Assembly: GCA_937930165.1 (NCBI GenBank) | Contig: CALGVL010000377.1 | Span: forward strand, 1-5,347 | Source: an uncultured Acetobacteraceae bacterium | GTDB lineage: Bacteria > Pseudomonadota > Alphaproteobacteria > Acetobacterales > Acetobacteraceae | DNA length: 5,347 nucleotides | Direction of reading: 5' to 3' | In this document: one piece after another, positions 5,062 through 5,347 of the stretch | How the letters are laid out: each line of letters begins with the position of its first letter | Position numbering within the stretch: position 1 is the first letter of the stretch | The notes under the pieces: model-generated | Seen by the model: only the letters and a program-made list of their open reading frames with translations | What the model was told of the DNA's origin: nothing | Databases searched by the model: none | Position numbers and translations under genes: made by a program

Positions 5062-5347
5062 GCGGAGAGGCGCTGCTTCGGGTCGAGGGGCTGACCAAGC
5101 GCTTCGGCGGCTTCACCGCCGTGGATGCGGTGTCCTTTTCCGTGGCGCCCGGGGAGATCCTTGGGCTGATCGGCCCCAATGGCTCGGGCAAGAGCACGAC
5201 CTTCAACTGCATCGCCGGCATGCTGAGGCCCACGGCAGGTTCGGTGCGGCTGGCGGGGGAGGAGATCGGCGGCCTGACCGCCGACCGGATCTGCCGGCGG
5301 GGGATCGGCCGCACCTTCCAGATCCCCCGGCCCTTCCATACGCTGTC
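5058..5347 (+). CDS. LivG-like ABC transporter ATP-binding protein (C-terminus outside window)
   Basis: A GTG at 5058 overlaps the preceding stop in a GTGA arrangement and opens a frame that runs off the right edge after 96 complete codons. The start LLRVEGLTKRFGGFTAVDAVSF and the Walker A GPNGSGKST (39-47) are typical ABC ATPase features. The GIGRTFQIPRPF segment (82-93), with Q-loop Q88, is characteristic of LivG, the first ATPase of branched-chain amino-acid-type importers. The Walker B, signature and H-loop lie beyond the window. The four-base overlap and lack of a strong Shine-Dalgarno suggest translation coupled to the binding protein. It would act at the cytoplasmic face of the membrane, powering the LivH/LivM-type permeases, which are expected downstream but not seen here. 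Confidence 0.94.
   Translation, partial: MSGEALLRVEGLTKRFGGFTAVDAVSFSVAPGEILGLIGPNGSGKSTTFNCIAGMLRPTAGSVRLAGEEIGGLTADRICRRGIGRTFQIPRPFHTL

Noticed and set aside
4884..5339. Minus-strand frame at the right edge
   Set aside because: The plus strand here encodes the end of the binding protein and a clear ABC ATPase with Walker A and LivG-type Q-loop region.
1..5347. CRISPR array, insertion sequence, integrase or toxin-antitoxin genes
   Set aside because: No regularly spaced repeats, transposase motifs, terminal inverted repeats or recognisable small toxin pairs were seen on either strand.

Overview
The window is GC-rich DNA with strong G/C bias at third codon positions. The gene families and their order (metZ and apaG together, metZ behind a SAM-II-type leader, a Tat-exported LivK-like binding protein) suggest an alphaproteobacterium, possibly a Rhodospirillales/Acetobacteraceae-like organism. 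That placement is an inference; no 16S or other definitive marker is present. It looks like ordinary chromosomal sequence: no mobile element, CRISPR array, prophage or replication origin was seen.

Layout. On the minus strand at the left edge is a PAP2-superfamily membrane phosphatase whose 3' end lies outside the window (1-733). Behind it on the same strand is a complete tRNA-Gly with anticodon CCC and an encoded CCA (787-861). From about 870 everything runs on the plus strand. A non-coding stretch of about 280 bases (862-1144) holds candidate divergent promoters that share one palindromic -35 region, a strong hairpin, and a recognisable SAM-II riboswitch core. The core is split by an unusual structured insertion of about 72 nt. 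It precedes metZ (O-succinylhomoserine sulfhydrylase), a LysE/RhtB-family exporter and apaG, which are closely spaced and probably form one unit. After a 253-base gap comes a branched-chain-amino-acid-type ABC transporter locus: a Tat-exported periplasmic binding protein, translationally coupled by a 4-base overlap to a LivG-like ATPase that runs off the right edge.

How the parts work together. MetZ makes homocysteine for methionine and SAM synthesis, and the leader RNA probably senses SAM and represses metZ as a feedback loop. The exporter between metZ and apaG may be co-expressed and so come under the same control; its substrate is unknown. The ABC locus is an independent uptake system whose permease genes are presumably beyond the window.

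The most noteworthy item is the leader of metZ: all conserved SAM-II blocks and both pseudoknot helices can be traced, but the core is interrupted by a foldable insertion, and the start codon lies far (about 77 nt) downstream of the pseudoknot. I found no sign of a wholly new multi-gene system in this window.
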